A stretch of 64,000 nucleotides of DNA from Micromonospora sp. RHAY321 (GTDB lineage Bacteria; Actinomycetota; Actinomycetes; Mycobacteriales; Micromonosporaceae): positions 157,221 through 221,220 of the forward strand of contig NZ_JAMHIW010000010.1 of assembly GCF_023896955.1 (NCBI RefSeq), in the 5' to 3' direction. Positions 32,700-41,731 of this stretch are shown piece after piece. A model generated the notes under the pieces. The model was not told the DNA's origin and ran no database searches. It saw only the letters and a list, made by a program, of their open reading frames with translations. The translations under genes were made by a program, and so were the position numbers. Each line of letters begins with the position of its first letter. Within the stretch, counting starts at the first letter, position 1.

Positions 32700-34643
32700 T
32701 TGATCGACATTCACTTCGGCCCGCAGGTCTGTGGCGACCTGACCAGCGCGGCGAGCCGGGAGTGGCTGGTGCCCGACGGGCTCGGCGGGTACGCGATGGG
32801 CACGGTCGGCGGGTTGCGGACCCGCCGCTACCACGGTCTGCTGGTGGTGCCGGGTGAGACCCCGGCGTCCCGCCGGGTGGGACTGGTCAGCCTGGACCCG
32901 GCGGTCACCCTGCCGTCCGGCGCACGGGTCCGGCTCGGCGCGCACGAGTGGTCCTCCGGCGACGTCGACCCGCGCGGCTTCGAGCTGCTGGAACGCTTCG
33001 ACCTGGTCGACGGGCTGCCCCGGTGGCGGTGGCGGATCGGCGCGGTGGTGATCGAGCGGGAGCTGGCCATGCTGCCCGGCCGCTCCTGCGTGGCGGTGGT
33101 GCACCGGCTGGTCGCCGGCGGGCCGGTCCGCCTGGAACTCTCCGCCGCCTGCACGTGGCGTGACGCGCACGGCGAGCGGCGCGCCGACGGCCCGACGCCG
33201 CAGGTCGAGCCGGTCACCGACGGCGCGGTGGTCGAGGGGGCGTACCGGCTCGCCGGCCCCGGGTGGGAGCCCGAGGGGCAGTGGTGGCTGGGCGTGCACC
33301 ACCGCGAGGAGGCCAGCCGCGGCCTGCACCCGGAAGAGGATCTCTGGTACGCGGGACGCTTCGCCGGCGAGCTGGAGCGCCCCGGCGACACGGTGTCGGT
33401 GCGGGCCTGGGCCGGTCGACTCGACGAGGAGCCGCCGCCGGCCGCGGAGATCGTGGCGACGGCCCGACGGCGCAACCGGCAGGTGGTGGCGGCGGCGAAG
33501 CCGGCCGACCCGGTGGAGGCGACGCTCGCGTTGGCCGCGGACGCGTTCGTGGTGCGGACGGGCGGCACGGCGGTCGACGTGGTGGCCGGCTACCCGTGGT
33601 TCGGCGCCTGGTCGCGGGACACGATGATCTCGTACGAGGGGCTGTTCCTCTGCACCGGCCGTGCCGAGGAGGGTCGGGAGCTGCTGCGGGCGTACGCGGC
33701 GACGTTGTCCGAGGGGATGCTCGCCAACACGGCCGACACCGGGCGGGTGGAGTACAACACCGTCGACGGGACCCTGTGGTTCCTGCACGCGGTGAGTCGC
33801 CACGTCACGGTCACCGGCGACACCGACCTCGGCGACGAGCTGCTGCCCGCGCTGCGCACGGTCGTCGAGGCCCACGTGGTGGGCACCCGCTACGGCATCG
33901 GGGTCGACCCGGCCGACGGGCTGCTCGCCCAGGGCGCCCCGGGCACCGCGCTGACCTGGATGGACGCCCGCGTGTACGGGGTGCCGGTCACCCCGCGTAC
34001 CGGCAAGCCCGTCGAGGTCAACGCGTTGTGGATCAACGGGCTGGCCGGGCTCGCCGAGCTGTCCGAGCTGGCCGGGCAGGACGCGGACGAGCTGTGGCGA
34101 CGGCATGCGCAGGCGACCGCCTCGTTCCGGGACCGTTACCCCGCCCCGACGGGCTGGCTGCACGACGTGCTGGACGCGCCCGCGCCGGCGTACCCGCTGG
34201 GCGGGGCGGCCCTGCACGATGACGACGCGCTGCGCCCCAACCAGTTGCTGGCCTGGTCGCTGCCGTTCGCGCCGCTGGAGCCGGACGAGCCGACGCTGCG
34301 GCGGGTCGCGACCGGGCTGTTGACGCCCCTCGGGCCGCGCAGCCTCGCGCCGGATTCGCCGGAGTTCGTGGGCCGGCACCGGGGTGGCCCGGCCGAGCGG
34401 GACGGCGGCTACCACCAGGGCACGGTGTGGCCGTGGCTGATCGGCCCGTACGTGGACGCGTGCCGTCGGGGCAAGATGTCGGTCGATGACGCATTCATCG
34501 GTATTGAGGCCCATCTGACCGAATATGGGTTAGGCTCGGTGAGCGAGACGGCCGACGGCCTCGCGCCGCACGCCGCGACCGGCTGCCCGTTCCAGGCATG
34601 GTCGGTGGCCGAGCTGCTGCGGGTGCGCCGAAAGGGCCAGTAG
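32700..34643 (+). CDS. Glycogen debranching enzyme (amylo-alpha-1,6-glucosidase, GDE_C/GH133-type)
   Basis: A 647-residue cytosolic enzyme. The N-terminal GDE domain opens with REWLVPDGLGGYAMGTVGG and TRRYHGLLV, the usual start of this family. The C-terminal (alpha/alpha)6 domain has GYPWFGAWSRDTMIS, NTADTGRVEYNTVDGTLWF, the catalytic-region Asp in TWMDARV, and GYHQGTVWPWLIGP near the end. It removes alpha-1,6 branches from glycogen-like glucans. The start is TTG at 32700, which is unusual, but GGAGGAAAG lies immediately upstream and homology begins at once; no ATG or GTG fits. Followed 139 bp later by the GT4 gene. Confidence 0.9.
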   Translation: MIDIHFGPQVCGDLTSAASREWLVPDGLGGYAMGTVGGLRTRRYHGLLVVPGETPASRRVGLVSLDPAVTLPSGARVRLGAHEWSSGDVDPRGFELLERFDLVDGLPRWRWRIGAVVIERELAMLPGRSCVAVVHRLVAGGPVRLELSAACTWRDAHGERRADGPTPQVEPVTDGAVVEGAYRLAGPGWEPEGQWWLGVHHREEASRGLHPEEDLWYAGRFAGELERPGDTVSVRAWAGRLDEEPPPAAEIVATARRRNRQVVAAAKPADPVEATLALAADAFVVRTGGTAVDVVAGYPWFGAWSRDTMISYEGLFLCTGRAEEGRELLRAYAATLSEGMLANTADTGRVEYNTVDGTLWFLHAVSRHVTVTGDTDLGDELLPALRTVVEAHVVGTRYGIGVDPADGLLAQGAPGTALTWMDARVYGVPVTPRTGKPVEVNALWINGLAGLAELSELAGQDADELWRRHAQATASFRDRYPAPTGWLHDVLDAPAPAYPLGGAALHDDDALRPNQLLAWSLPFAPLEPDEPTLRRVATGLLTPLGPRSLAPDSPEFVGRHRGGPAERDGGYHQGTVWPWLIGPYVDACRRGKMSVDDAFIGIEAHLTEYGLGSVSETADGLAPHAATGCPFQAWSVAELLRVRRKGQ

Positions 34644-34782
34644 CGCTTTACACGACCGCAACGGCGGTGTCTCCGCTGGTTATCTCGACCCCGGCAGGAT
34701 GGTCGGAGATCCAGACGCGACGGTAGGCACCGGCTCCGGTGCCGGTCGGCGCGCGCCCGGGGACAACTCAAAGGGGGCTGCA

Positions 34783-36117
34783 ATGTCACCCGACGCCCAC
34801 GTGATCGACATCCACCCCGCCCGGCACCTGCGGGTGCTGATGCTCTCCTGGGAGTACCCGCCGGTGCTCGTCGGCGGCCTCGGCCGACACGTCCACGCCC
34901 TCTCCGTCGCCCTCGCCGCCGCCGGCCACGACGTCACCGTCATCACCCGCCACGCCGACGGCGCACCCCTGGAGGAGTACGCCGACGGCGTCCGCATCCT
35001 CCGCGCCCCCGAAGACCCCGTCACCTTCCCCCTCGCCACCGGATCCCTCCTGGCCTGGACCATGGCCTTCAACCACACCCTCACCCGCACCGCGCTGCGC
35101 GCCACCGAAGCCGGCACCTACGACGTCATCCACGCCCACGACTGGCTCGTCGCCCACACCGCCATCACCCTCGCCGAGCACCTGGACCTGCCCCTGGTCA
35201 CCACCATCCACGCCACCGAGGCGGGACGGCACCAGGGCTGGCTGCCCGAGGAGATGAACCGCACCATCCACGGCGTCGAGCACTGGCTCAGCGGCTCCTC
35301 CACCCGCGTCATCACCTGTTCGGGGTACATGCGCGAGCAGGTCACCGCGCTGTTCGACCTGCCGACCGCGCAGGTCGACGTCGTGCCCAACGGGGTCGAC
35401 GACCGGGCCTGGCGGGCCCGGCCACGCGCGGTCGCCTCGGCCCGGGCCCGCTTCGCCGGAAAGGGGCCGCTGGTCGGGTACGCCGGACGGCTGGTCTACG
35501 AGAAGGGCGTGCAGCACCTGGTGCACGCCGTACCCCGGCTGCGCGAGCAGCACCCCGGACTGCGCGTGGTGATCGCCGGCGACGGCCCGTACCGCGCCGA
35601 ACTGGAGGAGGAGGCCCGCCGCCTCGCGCTCTGCTCGACGGTCCGCTTCACCGGCTTCCTCGACGCCACCCACCTGCCCGCGGTGCTCGGTGCCACCGAC
35701 GCGACCGTGGTGCCCAGCCTCTACGAGCCCTTCGGCATGGTGGCGCTGGAGGCGGCCGCCGCCGGGGCGCCGCTGGCGGTGGCCCGGACCGGTGGCCTCG
35801 CCGAGATCGTCGAACCCGGCGTGACCGGCGTGACGTTCCCGCACAGCGATCCGGACGCGCTGGCCGGCGCCGTCGGTCAACTGCTCGGCGACGAGGTCTT
35901 CGCCCGGCGGGTGGCCCGACGCGCCCGCACGATGGTCGGCGAGCGGTACGGCTGGGCCACCATCGCGGCCCGCACCGCCGCCAGCTACACCACCGCCCGG
36001 CGGGAACACGGCCCGCTCCAGGCCCGACGGGCCGCCGCCCAACTGGCGGGTGGACGTACCCGGATCGCCATCCCGGAGGGCAATCTGCTCGCCAGGGCCG
36101 GCCACGCCGCCTGCTGA
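34783..36117 (+). CDS. GT4 glycosyltransferase, glycogen-synthase-like
   Basis: A 444-residue cytosolic retaining glycosyltransferase of GT-B fold. The N-terminal domain opens LRVLMLSWEYPPVLVGGLGRH, with VIHAHDWLVAH, typical of the GlgA/GlgM-like GT4 group. The C-terminal nucleotide-sugar domain has YAGRLVYEKGVQHLV and the E-x7-E motif in PSLYEPFGMVALEAA. The ATG at 34783 (AAAGGGGGCTGCA before it) is preferred to the longer frame. With the adjacent debranching enzyme and GH63-like glucosidase it suggests storage alpha-glucan metabolism. Donor and acceptor are not determinable here. Confidence 0.88.
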   Translation: MSPDAHVIDIHPARHLRVLMLSWEYPPVLVGGLGRHVHALSVALAAAGHDVTVITRHADGAPLEEYADGVRILRAPEDPVTFPLATGSLLAWTMAFNHTLTRTALRATEAGTYDVIHAHDWLVAHTAITLAEHLDLPLVTTIHATEAGRHQGWLPEEMNRTIHGVEHWLSGSSTRVITCSGYMREQVTALFDLPTAQVDVVPNGVDDRAWRARPRAVASARARFAGKGPLVGYAGRLVYEKGVQHLVHAVPRLREQHPGLRVVIAGDGPYRAELEEEARRLALCSTVRFTGFLDATHLPAVLGATDATVVPSLYEPFGMVALEAAAAGAPLAVARTGGLAEIVEPGVTGVTFPHSDPDALAGAVGQLLGDEVFARRVARRARTMVGERYGWATIAARTAASYTTARREHGPLQARRAAAQLAGGRTRIAIPEGNLLARAGHAAC

Positions 36118-36200
36118 GGTGGGGCGGACGACCGATAGGTGACTTCCGATCCGCTGGCTAGGGTGTAGCCCGGACAGCGGCTGAGGAGGAGCGTGCGCAG

Positions 36201-37853
36201 GTGCTGATCGCCGGTCGGTACCGGCTGCTCGACCTGGTGGGTCGCGGGGGCATGGGCCGGGTGTGGCGTGCCCGCGACGAGATGCTGCACCGCGAGGTCG
36301 CGGTCAAGGAGGTCGTGCCGCCGAGCTGGCTGGCCGACCACGAGCGGGCCGAGCTGCGCTCGCGCACCCTGCGGGAGGCGCGCGCGGCGGCCCGGCTCAA
36401 CCACCCCGCCGTGGTCCGGCTCTACGACGTCGTCCCGGTCGAGGACAGCCCGTGGATCGTGATGGAGTACGTCCCGTCGCACACCCTCCAGGACGTGCTG
36501 GACGACGAGGGGCCACTGGATCCGGTCCGGGCGGCCCGGATCGGCCTGGCCCTGCTCGACGCGCTGCACGCCGCACACACGGCCGGGGTGCTGCACCGCG
36601 ACGTGAAGCCGCAGAACGTGCTCATGGCACACGACGGGCGGGTGCTGCTCGCCGACTTCGGGCTGGCCACCTTCGACGGCGGCGACGGGGCGACGACCCG
36701 CCCCGGCATGGTGCTCGGCTCCCCGCAGTACGTCTCCCCGGAACGGGCCGCCGAGGGGGTGTCCACGGTGGCCGCCGACCTGTGGTCGCTCGGCGCCACC
36801 CTGCACGCCGCCGTGGAGGGCCGCTCCCCGTACGCCCGCAGCACCGCGATGGCGACGCTGACCGCCCTGGCAGCCGGGCCGCCGGACCCGGCCCCGCACG
36901 CCGGGCCGCTCGCGCCAGTCCTCGCCGGGCTGTTGCGCCGCGACCCGCTCCACCGCCTCGACCACGACGAGGCCCGCCGACTGCTGACCGCCGCCGCGAA
37001 CGGAGTCACCGGCCCACCTCCGATGGCCGACGCGGCAGCCTCGGCAAGGGACCAGGACGACCGGCCCGGCGGGCCCACCGACGCGCCCGTCCCGGCGGTC
37101 GGCCGGTCGGTCCGGCGACGGGCGGCGTTGATCGTCACGGCGCTGCTGGTGGCGGCCGCCGCCGGAGTCGGCACCGCGCTGGCCGTCACCGGTGACGAGC
37201 CGACGGGGACCGCCGGCCGGTCGACCACCGCGCCACCGCTGGACCGCCCACGCGACGGTGGCGGCCAGGACGGACCCTTCGGTCCCGGTGGCCCCGGCCC
37301 CGGCCGACCCGGCCCACCGCCGGGCGCGCGTGTGCCACCACCACCCTTCCCGTGCGTCCGCCCCGACATCGGCGGCGCACCGGTACCGGCCGGCTCACCG
37401 GCTGCCGGCGAGAGGTTCCGCCCGCCGGCCGGTTGGGTCTGGCACGCCGACACCACCGGCTTCCGGGTCTCCGTGCCGGCGAGTTGGCGCTACTCCCGCG
37501 AGGGAGCGGTGGCGTGCTTCCAGGACCCGGCGACCGGCCGGACGTTCAGCGTCGCCGAGGGCGGCACCAACGATCCGCTGGCCCGGCTGCGCGCGGCCCG
37601 CGACGCGGCGGACGGTTACGGGGCGTTGCCCGGCTACGACGAGGTCCGACTCGCGGCGAGCGGCGGCGGCGCGGAGTGGGAGTGCCGGTGGGACGCGCCG
37701 TACGGCGCCCGGCTGCACGCCCGGCAACAGGTCCTCGGCAGGCCGGGCGGGGCCAGCCGCTGGATGCTCGGTTGGATCACCGACGACCGGGACTGGGCGG
37801 CCGCGCAGGCGGACTGGACGCAGGTGCGAAACAGCTTCCGATCACCCCTCTGA
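36201..37853 (+). CDS. Membrane Ser/Thr protein kinase 1
   Basis: A 550-residue Hanks-type kinase. The kinase domain is about residues 1-265: G-loop GRGGMGRVW, Lys in VAVKEV, HRDVKPQN catalytic loop, DFGLAT, and GSPQYVSPE P+1 region. A proline-rich juxtamembrane part is followed by one membrane helix (about 313-333, ALIVTALLVAAAAGVGTAL). The extracytoplasmic part has a P/G-rich linker, then a ~150-residue domain (WVWHADTTGFRVSVPASW ... VACFQDP ...). No PASTA repeats. The start is GTG 36201 with GAGGAGGAGC upstream. It is a tandem paralogue of the next gene. Confidence 0.92.
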   Translation: MLIAGRYRLLDLVGRGGMGRVWRARDEMLHREVAVKEVVPPSWLADHERAELRSRTLREARAAARLNHPAVVRLYDVVPVEDSPWIVMEYVPSHTLQDVLDDEGPLDPVRAARIGLALLDALHAAHTAGVLHRDVKPQNVLMAHDGRVLLADFGLATFDGGDGATTRPGMVLGSPQYVSPERAAEGVSTVAADLWSLGATLHAAVEGRSPYARSTAMATLTALAAGPPDPAPHAGPLAPVLAGLLRRDPLHRLDHDEARRLLTAAANGVTGPPPMADAAASARDQDDRPGGPTDAPVPAVGRSVRRRAALIVTALLVAAAAGVGTALAVTGDEPTGTAGRSTTAPPLDRPRDGGGQDGPFGPGGPGPGRPGPPPGARVPPPPFPCVRPDIGGAPVPAGSPAAGERFRPPAGWVWHADTTGFRVSVPASWRYSREGAVACFQDPATGRTFSVAEGGTNDPLARLRAARDAADGYGALPGYDEVRLAASGGGAEWECRWDAPYGARLHARQQVLGRPGGASRWMLGWITDDRDWAAAQADWTQVRNSFRSPL

Positions 37854-37972
37854 CCTGCTCCGTCCGGTCGTGCTCCGGACCGCCGTCCGGCGTGGATCGA
37901 GGCCGCTCGACGGATGAGAAAAGCAGTTCCGGTGGCTATCGTGTAACACGGGGTCACCGAGGGGGAGCGATC

Positions 37973-39604
37973 GTGCGGCAGTTGCTGATCGCGGGTCGGT
38001 ACCAGCTGCTCGACCTGGTCGGCACCGGCGGGATGGGCCGGGTGTGGCTGGCCCGCGACGAGATGCTGCACCGTGACGTCGCGGTGAAGGAGGTCGTGCC
38101 TCCGTCCTGGCTGGCCGAGACCGAGCGCGCCGAGCTGCGGCTGCGGACGCTGCGCGAGGCACGCACCGCCGCCCGGCTCAACCACCCCAACGTGGTCCGC
38201 ATCTACGACGTCGTGCACGACAGGGACAGCCCCTGGATCGTGATGGAGTACGTGCAGTCCCGCTCGGTGCAGCAGATCATCGGCGACGAGGGGCCGCTGA
38301 GCCCACAACGCACCGCCCGGATCGGCCTGGCCGTGCTTGCCGCGTTGCGGGCGGCGCACAGCGCCGGCGTGCTGCACCGCGACGTGAAGCCGCACAACGT
38401 GCTGGTCGCCGACGACGGGCGGGTGGTGCTCACCGACTTCGGGCTGGCCACCTTCGACGGCGGCGACGGGGCGATGACCGGGCCGGGCACGGTCCTCGGT
38501 TCGCCGCAGTTCGTCGCCCCGGAACGGGCGCGTGAAGGGGTGTCGAACCCGCGGACCGACCTGTGGTCGCTGGGGGCGACGCTCTACGCGATGGTCGAGG
38601 GCCGCTCACCGTACGCCCGGTCGAGCGCGATGGCGACGCTCAGCGCGTTGGCCACCGAGCCTCCCGACCCGATGCGCCGTGCCGGGCCGTTGCGTCCCGC
38701 GCTCACCGGGCTGCTGCAACGCGACCCCTGGCGGCGGTTGACCGCCGGCGAGGCGGAGCCGCTGCTGCGCAGCGCGGCGGCGGGGCACGACGGGCCGGTC
38801 GAGCCGGCCCGGTCGTCGGCGGTGGCGGCGGTACGCAGCGCGGGCCGCGCCGCCGCGCCCGACCCGATCGACCCGCTGTCCCCGCCCGACGACCCGGCGA
38901 CGGGCGGGCCGGCCACCCTCCCCCGCAGCCGCCGGCGTCGGCGGCTGCTCGCCCTGGGCGGCACGGCCACCGTCACGACGCTGCTCGCCGCCGTGGGCGT
39001 CACGCTGGCGCTGGTGAACCGCGGTGACGATCGGCCGCCGCCCTCCGGCACCGGGGGCGGCTCGACCACGGCCCGGCCGGCCGCGTTCGCCTGTGCGACG
39101 CCCCCGCCGCCGGCGGCCACCCCGGTGCCGTCGGTGCCGCCACCGGCCGGCGCCCGGTACCGGCTGGTGGCGGGCTGGACCTGGCACGATGACCCGGCGG
39201 GCTTCCGGATCGCCGTGCCGGTGGCCTGGCTGCGCTGGACCGAGGGGGCGGTGACCTGCTTCCGGGAGGCCGACGGCCCTCGGGTGCTCAGCGTCGAGGC
39301 GGGGCCGGCCCGACCCGACCCGGTGGCGTACTGGCGGGCCGAGGAGGCCCGGCTCACCGGCGGCGAGGCGCTGCCGGGCTACCGCAGGGTGGACATCTCC
39401 GCGCTGGACATCTTCGAGGGCGGCGCGATCTGGGAGTGCGGCTGGGAGAACGCCGCCGGCGAGCGGGTGCACAGCTTCCGCCTGCTGGCCAACACCTCGC
39501 CCGGGCGCGCCTACACCGTCTCGTGGTTGACAAAAGAGTTCGACTGGCAGGTCAACGCGACATACTTGCCGATGATCCGGCAGAGCTTCACCCCCGCACT
39601 CTGA
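37973..39604 (+). CDS. Membrane Ser/Thr protein kinase 2 (paralogue of kinase 1)
   Basis: A 543-residue kinase with the same plan as kinase 1: kinase domain with GTGGMGRVW, VAVKEV, HRDVKPHN, DFGLAT and GSPQFVAPE; linker; one membrane helix (about 316-336); P-rich stretch; and an extracytoplasmic domain (WTWHDDPAGFRIAVPVAW ... AVTCFREA ... WECGWE). Identity to kinase 1 is high across the kinase domain and lower outside. The start is GTG 37973 after GAGGGGGAGCGATC. The shared outer domain probably senses the same type of signal; the ligand is unknown. Confidence 0.92.
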   Translation: MRQLLIAGRYQLLDLVGTGGMGRVWLARDEMLHRDVAVKEVVPPSWLAETERAELRLRTLREARTAARLNHPNVVRIYDVVHDRDSPWIVMEYVQSRSVQQIIGDEGPLSPQRTARIGLAVLAALRAAHSAGVLHRDVKPHNVLVADDGRVVLTDFGLATFDGGDGAMTGPGTVLGSPQFVAPERAREGVSNPRTDLWSLGATLYAMVEGRSPYARSSAMATLSALATEPPDPMRRAGPLRPALTGLLQRDPWRRLTAGEAEPLLRSAAAGHDGPVEPARSSAVAAVRSAGRAAAPDPIDPLSPPDDPATGGPATLPRSRRRRRLLALGGTATVTTLLAAVGVTLALVNRGDDRPPPSGTGGGSTTARPAAFACATPPPPAATPVPSVPPPAGARYRLVAGWTWHDDPAGFRIAVPVAWLRWTEGAVTCFREADGPRVLSVEAGPARPDPVAYWRAEEARLTGGEALPGYRRVDISALDIFEGGAIWECGWENAAGERVHSFRLLANTSPGRAYTVSWLTKEFDWQVNATYLPMIRQSFTPAL

Positions 39605-39706
39605 GACTGTCTGTTGTGGACCGTCTGGGTGATGCCCCTGCGACGCGGGTGCTGACTACAGTGGCGTAGTTTTGGCGCTCAAGATCCCTGGGGAGGGTGA
39701 GCCGAG

Positions 39707-40516
39707 ATGATGGGACCGTCGCACGCGCTGTCCGGCGCGGCGGTATGGCTGGCCGGGTCCTGGGCGCTGGACCAGTTCGCCGACTACCAGCAGTCGCCAC
39801 TCGCGTTGGCGGTGGGCACCGCGGTGTGCGCCGGTGGCGCGCTCTTTCCCGACCTCGACCTGTCGGGCAAGGTGACCCGCAACCAGGGCGGCGCCACCGT
39901 CGCGCGCACCTTCGGGGTCTTCTCGCTCTTCGTCGCCGAGGTGATGGAGAAGATCTCCCTCGGGGTCTACTACGCGACGAAGCTCAGCAAGGATCCCCGG
40001 CGCAACAACGGGCACCGCACGCTGACGCACACCATCCCGTTCACTCTGCTGGTCGGCTGGGGCACCACCGCGCTCTGCGCCGCGTACGGCAAGTGGGCGG
40101 TGATCACGATCCTGTTCTTCATGTTCGGCCTGGCCCTGCGAGGGCTGTTCGACGGTTGGGCAGAGCGGGCCGGCTGGGTGATCGTGACCCTCGCCTCGGC
40201 CGGTGCGGCCTGGTTCACCTTCGTCAACCTCCCGGGTGGGCGCGGCTATCCGCTGATCGGCACGGCTGTGGGGGTGGGCTGCTTCGTGCACATCCTCGGT
40301 GACATGATCACCCGGGCCGGGGTGCCGATCCTCTGGCCGATCCCGATCAAACGGCGGATGTGGACGATGGTCGGCCTGCCGAACAGCATCGCGCTGCGCA
40401 CCGGCAGCAAGACCGAGGTGGTCGTGCTGCGCGCCGTCCTGACCGTGATCGCGGTGCTCTCCACCGCCGGCCTCATCGCCCCGTCGGTGCTGCAACGGTT
40501 CAACATCGACATATGA
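39707..40516 (+). CDS. YdjM-like membrane-bound metal-dependent hydrolase
   Basis: A 269-residue integral membrane protein of the LexA-regulated YdjM/DUF457 group. Conserved motifs: MMGPSHALSGAAVW at the N-terminus, ALFPDLDLSG, NNGHRTLTHTIPF and FVHILGDMIT, whose His and Asp residues form the presumed metal site. Four or more hydrophobic helices are visible. Its role is not established in the family. ATGA overlap with the downstream amidohydrolase gene shows an operon. Confidence 0.85.
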   Translation: MMGPSHALSGAAVWLAGSWALDQFADYQQSPLALAVGTAVCAGGALFPDLDLSGKVTRNQGGATVARTFGVFSLFVAEVMEKISLGVYYATKLSKDPRRNNGHRTLTHTIPFTLLVGWGTTALCAAYGKWAVITILFFMFGLALRGLFDGWAERAGWVIVTLASAGAAWFTFVNLPGGRGYPLIGTAVGVGCFVHILGDMITRAGVPILWPIPIKRRMWTMVGLPNSIALRTGSKTEVVVLRAVLTVIAVLSTAGLIAPSVLQRFNIDI

Positions 40517-41424
40517 CCGACCCGGTGCCGCCGCAGTCCCCACCGGCCGCGGATGAGCAGGTGCCGCGGTTCTGGCGTGCGCTCGGTCTGCCCGGGCTGG
40601 CGGACGTGCACGTGCACTTCCTGCCGCCGAGGCTGCTGCGCCGCGTGTGGGCGTACTTCGACGCGGCGGGGCCGCTGGTCGGCACCGAGTGGCCGATCCG
40701 CTACCGCTGGAGCGACGCCGACCGGGTCGCGCACCTGCGGAGACTCGGGGTGCGGGCGTTCAGCGCGCTGGCGTACCCGCACCGACCGGGCATGGCGGCG
40801 GAGCTGAACCGCTGGACGCTGGAGTTCGCCCGCGCCACTCCCGGTTGCCTGCCCTCGGCCACGTTCTTTCCGGAGCCGGAGGCCCCCGGGTACGTCGAGG
40901 CGGCGCTGACCGGCGGGGCCCGGCTGTTCAAGGTGCACGTGCAGGTCGGCGGCTTCCCGCCCACCGACCCCGCGTTGGACCGGGTGTGGGGGATGCTCGC
41001 CGACGCGGGTGTGCCGGTGGTCGTGCACGCCGGGCACGCCCCGGTGGGCACCACGCACACCGGGCCGGAGCCGTTCGCCGCCCTGCTCGCCCGCCACCCC
41101 GGGTTGACCGCCGTGGTGGCGCACCTCGGCGCCCCGGACTATCGGGCCTTCCTGGACCTCGCCGAGACGTACGAGCGCGTCCGGCTGGACACCACGATGG
41201 CGTTCACCCCGTTCTTCGACCGCTTCGTGCCCTTTCCCGCCGACGAACTGCCCCGGCTGCGCGAGTTGGGGTTGGCCGGCAAGGTGCTGCTGGGCAGCGA
41301 CTTCCCGAACATCCCCTACCCGTACGCCGACCAGTTGACCGGGCTGGCCCGGCTGGACCTGGGCGACGACTGGCTACGCGCGGTCTGCTGGGACAGCGCC
41401 GCCGCTCTGTTCGACCTCTCCTGA
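40513..41424 (+). CDS. Amidohydrolase family protein
   Basis: A 303-residue TIM-barrel metal-dependent hydrolase. DVHVHFLPP (H-x-H, about residues 32-40) supplies two metal ligands, VVVHAGHAP a third His, VVAHLGAPDY a fourth, and LLGSDFPNIPY the late Asp. This matches the amidohydrolase-2 family (decarboxylases and hydrolases). ATG 40513 overlaps the upstream stop (ATGA), so translation is coupled. Substrate unknown. Confidence 0.87.
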   Translation: MTDPVPPQSPPAADEQVPRFWRALGLPGLADVHVHFLPPRLLRRVWAYFDAAGPLVGTEWPIRYRWSDADRVAHLRRLGVRAFSALAYPHRPGMAAELNRWTLEFARATPGCLPSATFFPEPEAPGYVEAALTGGARLFKVHVQVGGFPPTDPALDRVWGMLADAGVPVVVHAGHAPVGTTHTGPEPFAALLARHPGLTAVVAHLGAPDYRAFLDLAETYERVRLDTTMAFTPFFDRFVPFPADELPRLRELGLAGKVLLGSDFPNIPYPYADQLTGLARLDLGDDWLRAVCWDSAAALFDLS

Positions 41425-41456
41425 TCCACGGCCCCCCACCCCGCGCCCGCCGGCCT

Positions 41457-41535
41457 CATGATCACGCTCGATCCTTGATGTAGTGGCCTCCGCTGCGGCA
41501 CGAGGGGACTACTTCCTGGATCGAGCACGATCATG
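41457..41535. repeat. 79-bp imperfect inverted-repeat (hairpin) element
   Basis: Outer arms 41457-41474 and 41518-41535 match at 16 of 18 positions; inner arms (from about 41477 to 41490 and 41502 to 41515) are also largely complementary, around a short loop. It could act as terminator after the amidohydrolase gene. Its sharp ends and REP/MITE-like form suggest a dispersed element; only one copy is in this window. Confidence 0.6.
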
Positions 41536-41658
41536 GCGTTTCACCCGCCGGGTGCGGGCAGGGCGCCAGGCGCGGGAAGCGGCGGTGGGGCCGCAGAGCA
41601 GCCCGACTTCTTTTCGACATCGGCTATTGACGTCGTCGTAACAGGTGCCCTAGCGTCT

Positions 41659-41686
41659 GTCGAAACGCTTCGTCGAAACGCTTCGA
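41659..41686 (+). promoter_or_regulatory. Tandem LacI-type operator candidates
   Basis: Two adjacent copies of TCGAAACGCTTCG (41660-41672 and 41673-41685). Each is an imperfect palindrome of the GAAACG/CGTTTC kind bound by LacI-family sugar regulators. They lie about 45-72 bp before the LacI start, so autoregulation of lacI and control of the downstream operon is likely. Confidence 0.6.
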
Positions 41687-41731
41687 CGATCACTCGGGAG
41701 CGATCCCACGCCCGGCCGGAGGAGGCGCGCG

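Larger units (their letters stand above)
41425..41731. other. 307-bp intergenic region with hairpin element and LacI operators
   Basis: It holds the 79-bp inverted-repeat element (41457-41535) near the amidohydrolase stop and the tandem operator-like sites (41659-41686) near the LacI start. The part between shows no gene. Confidence 0.6.
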
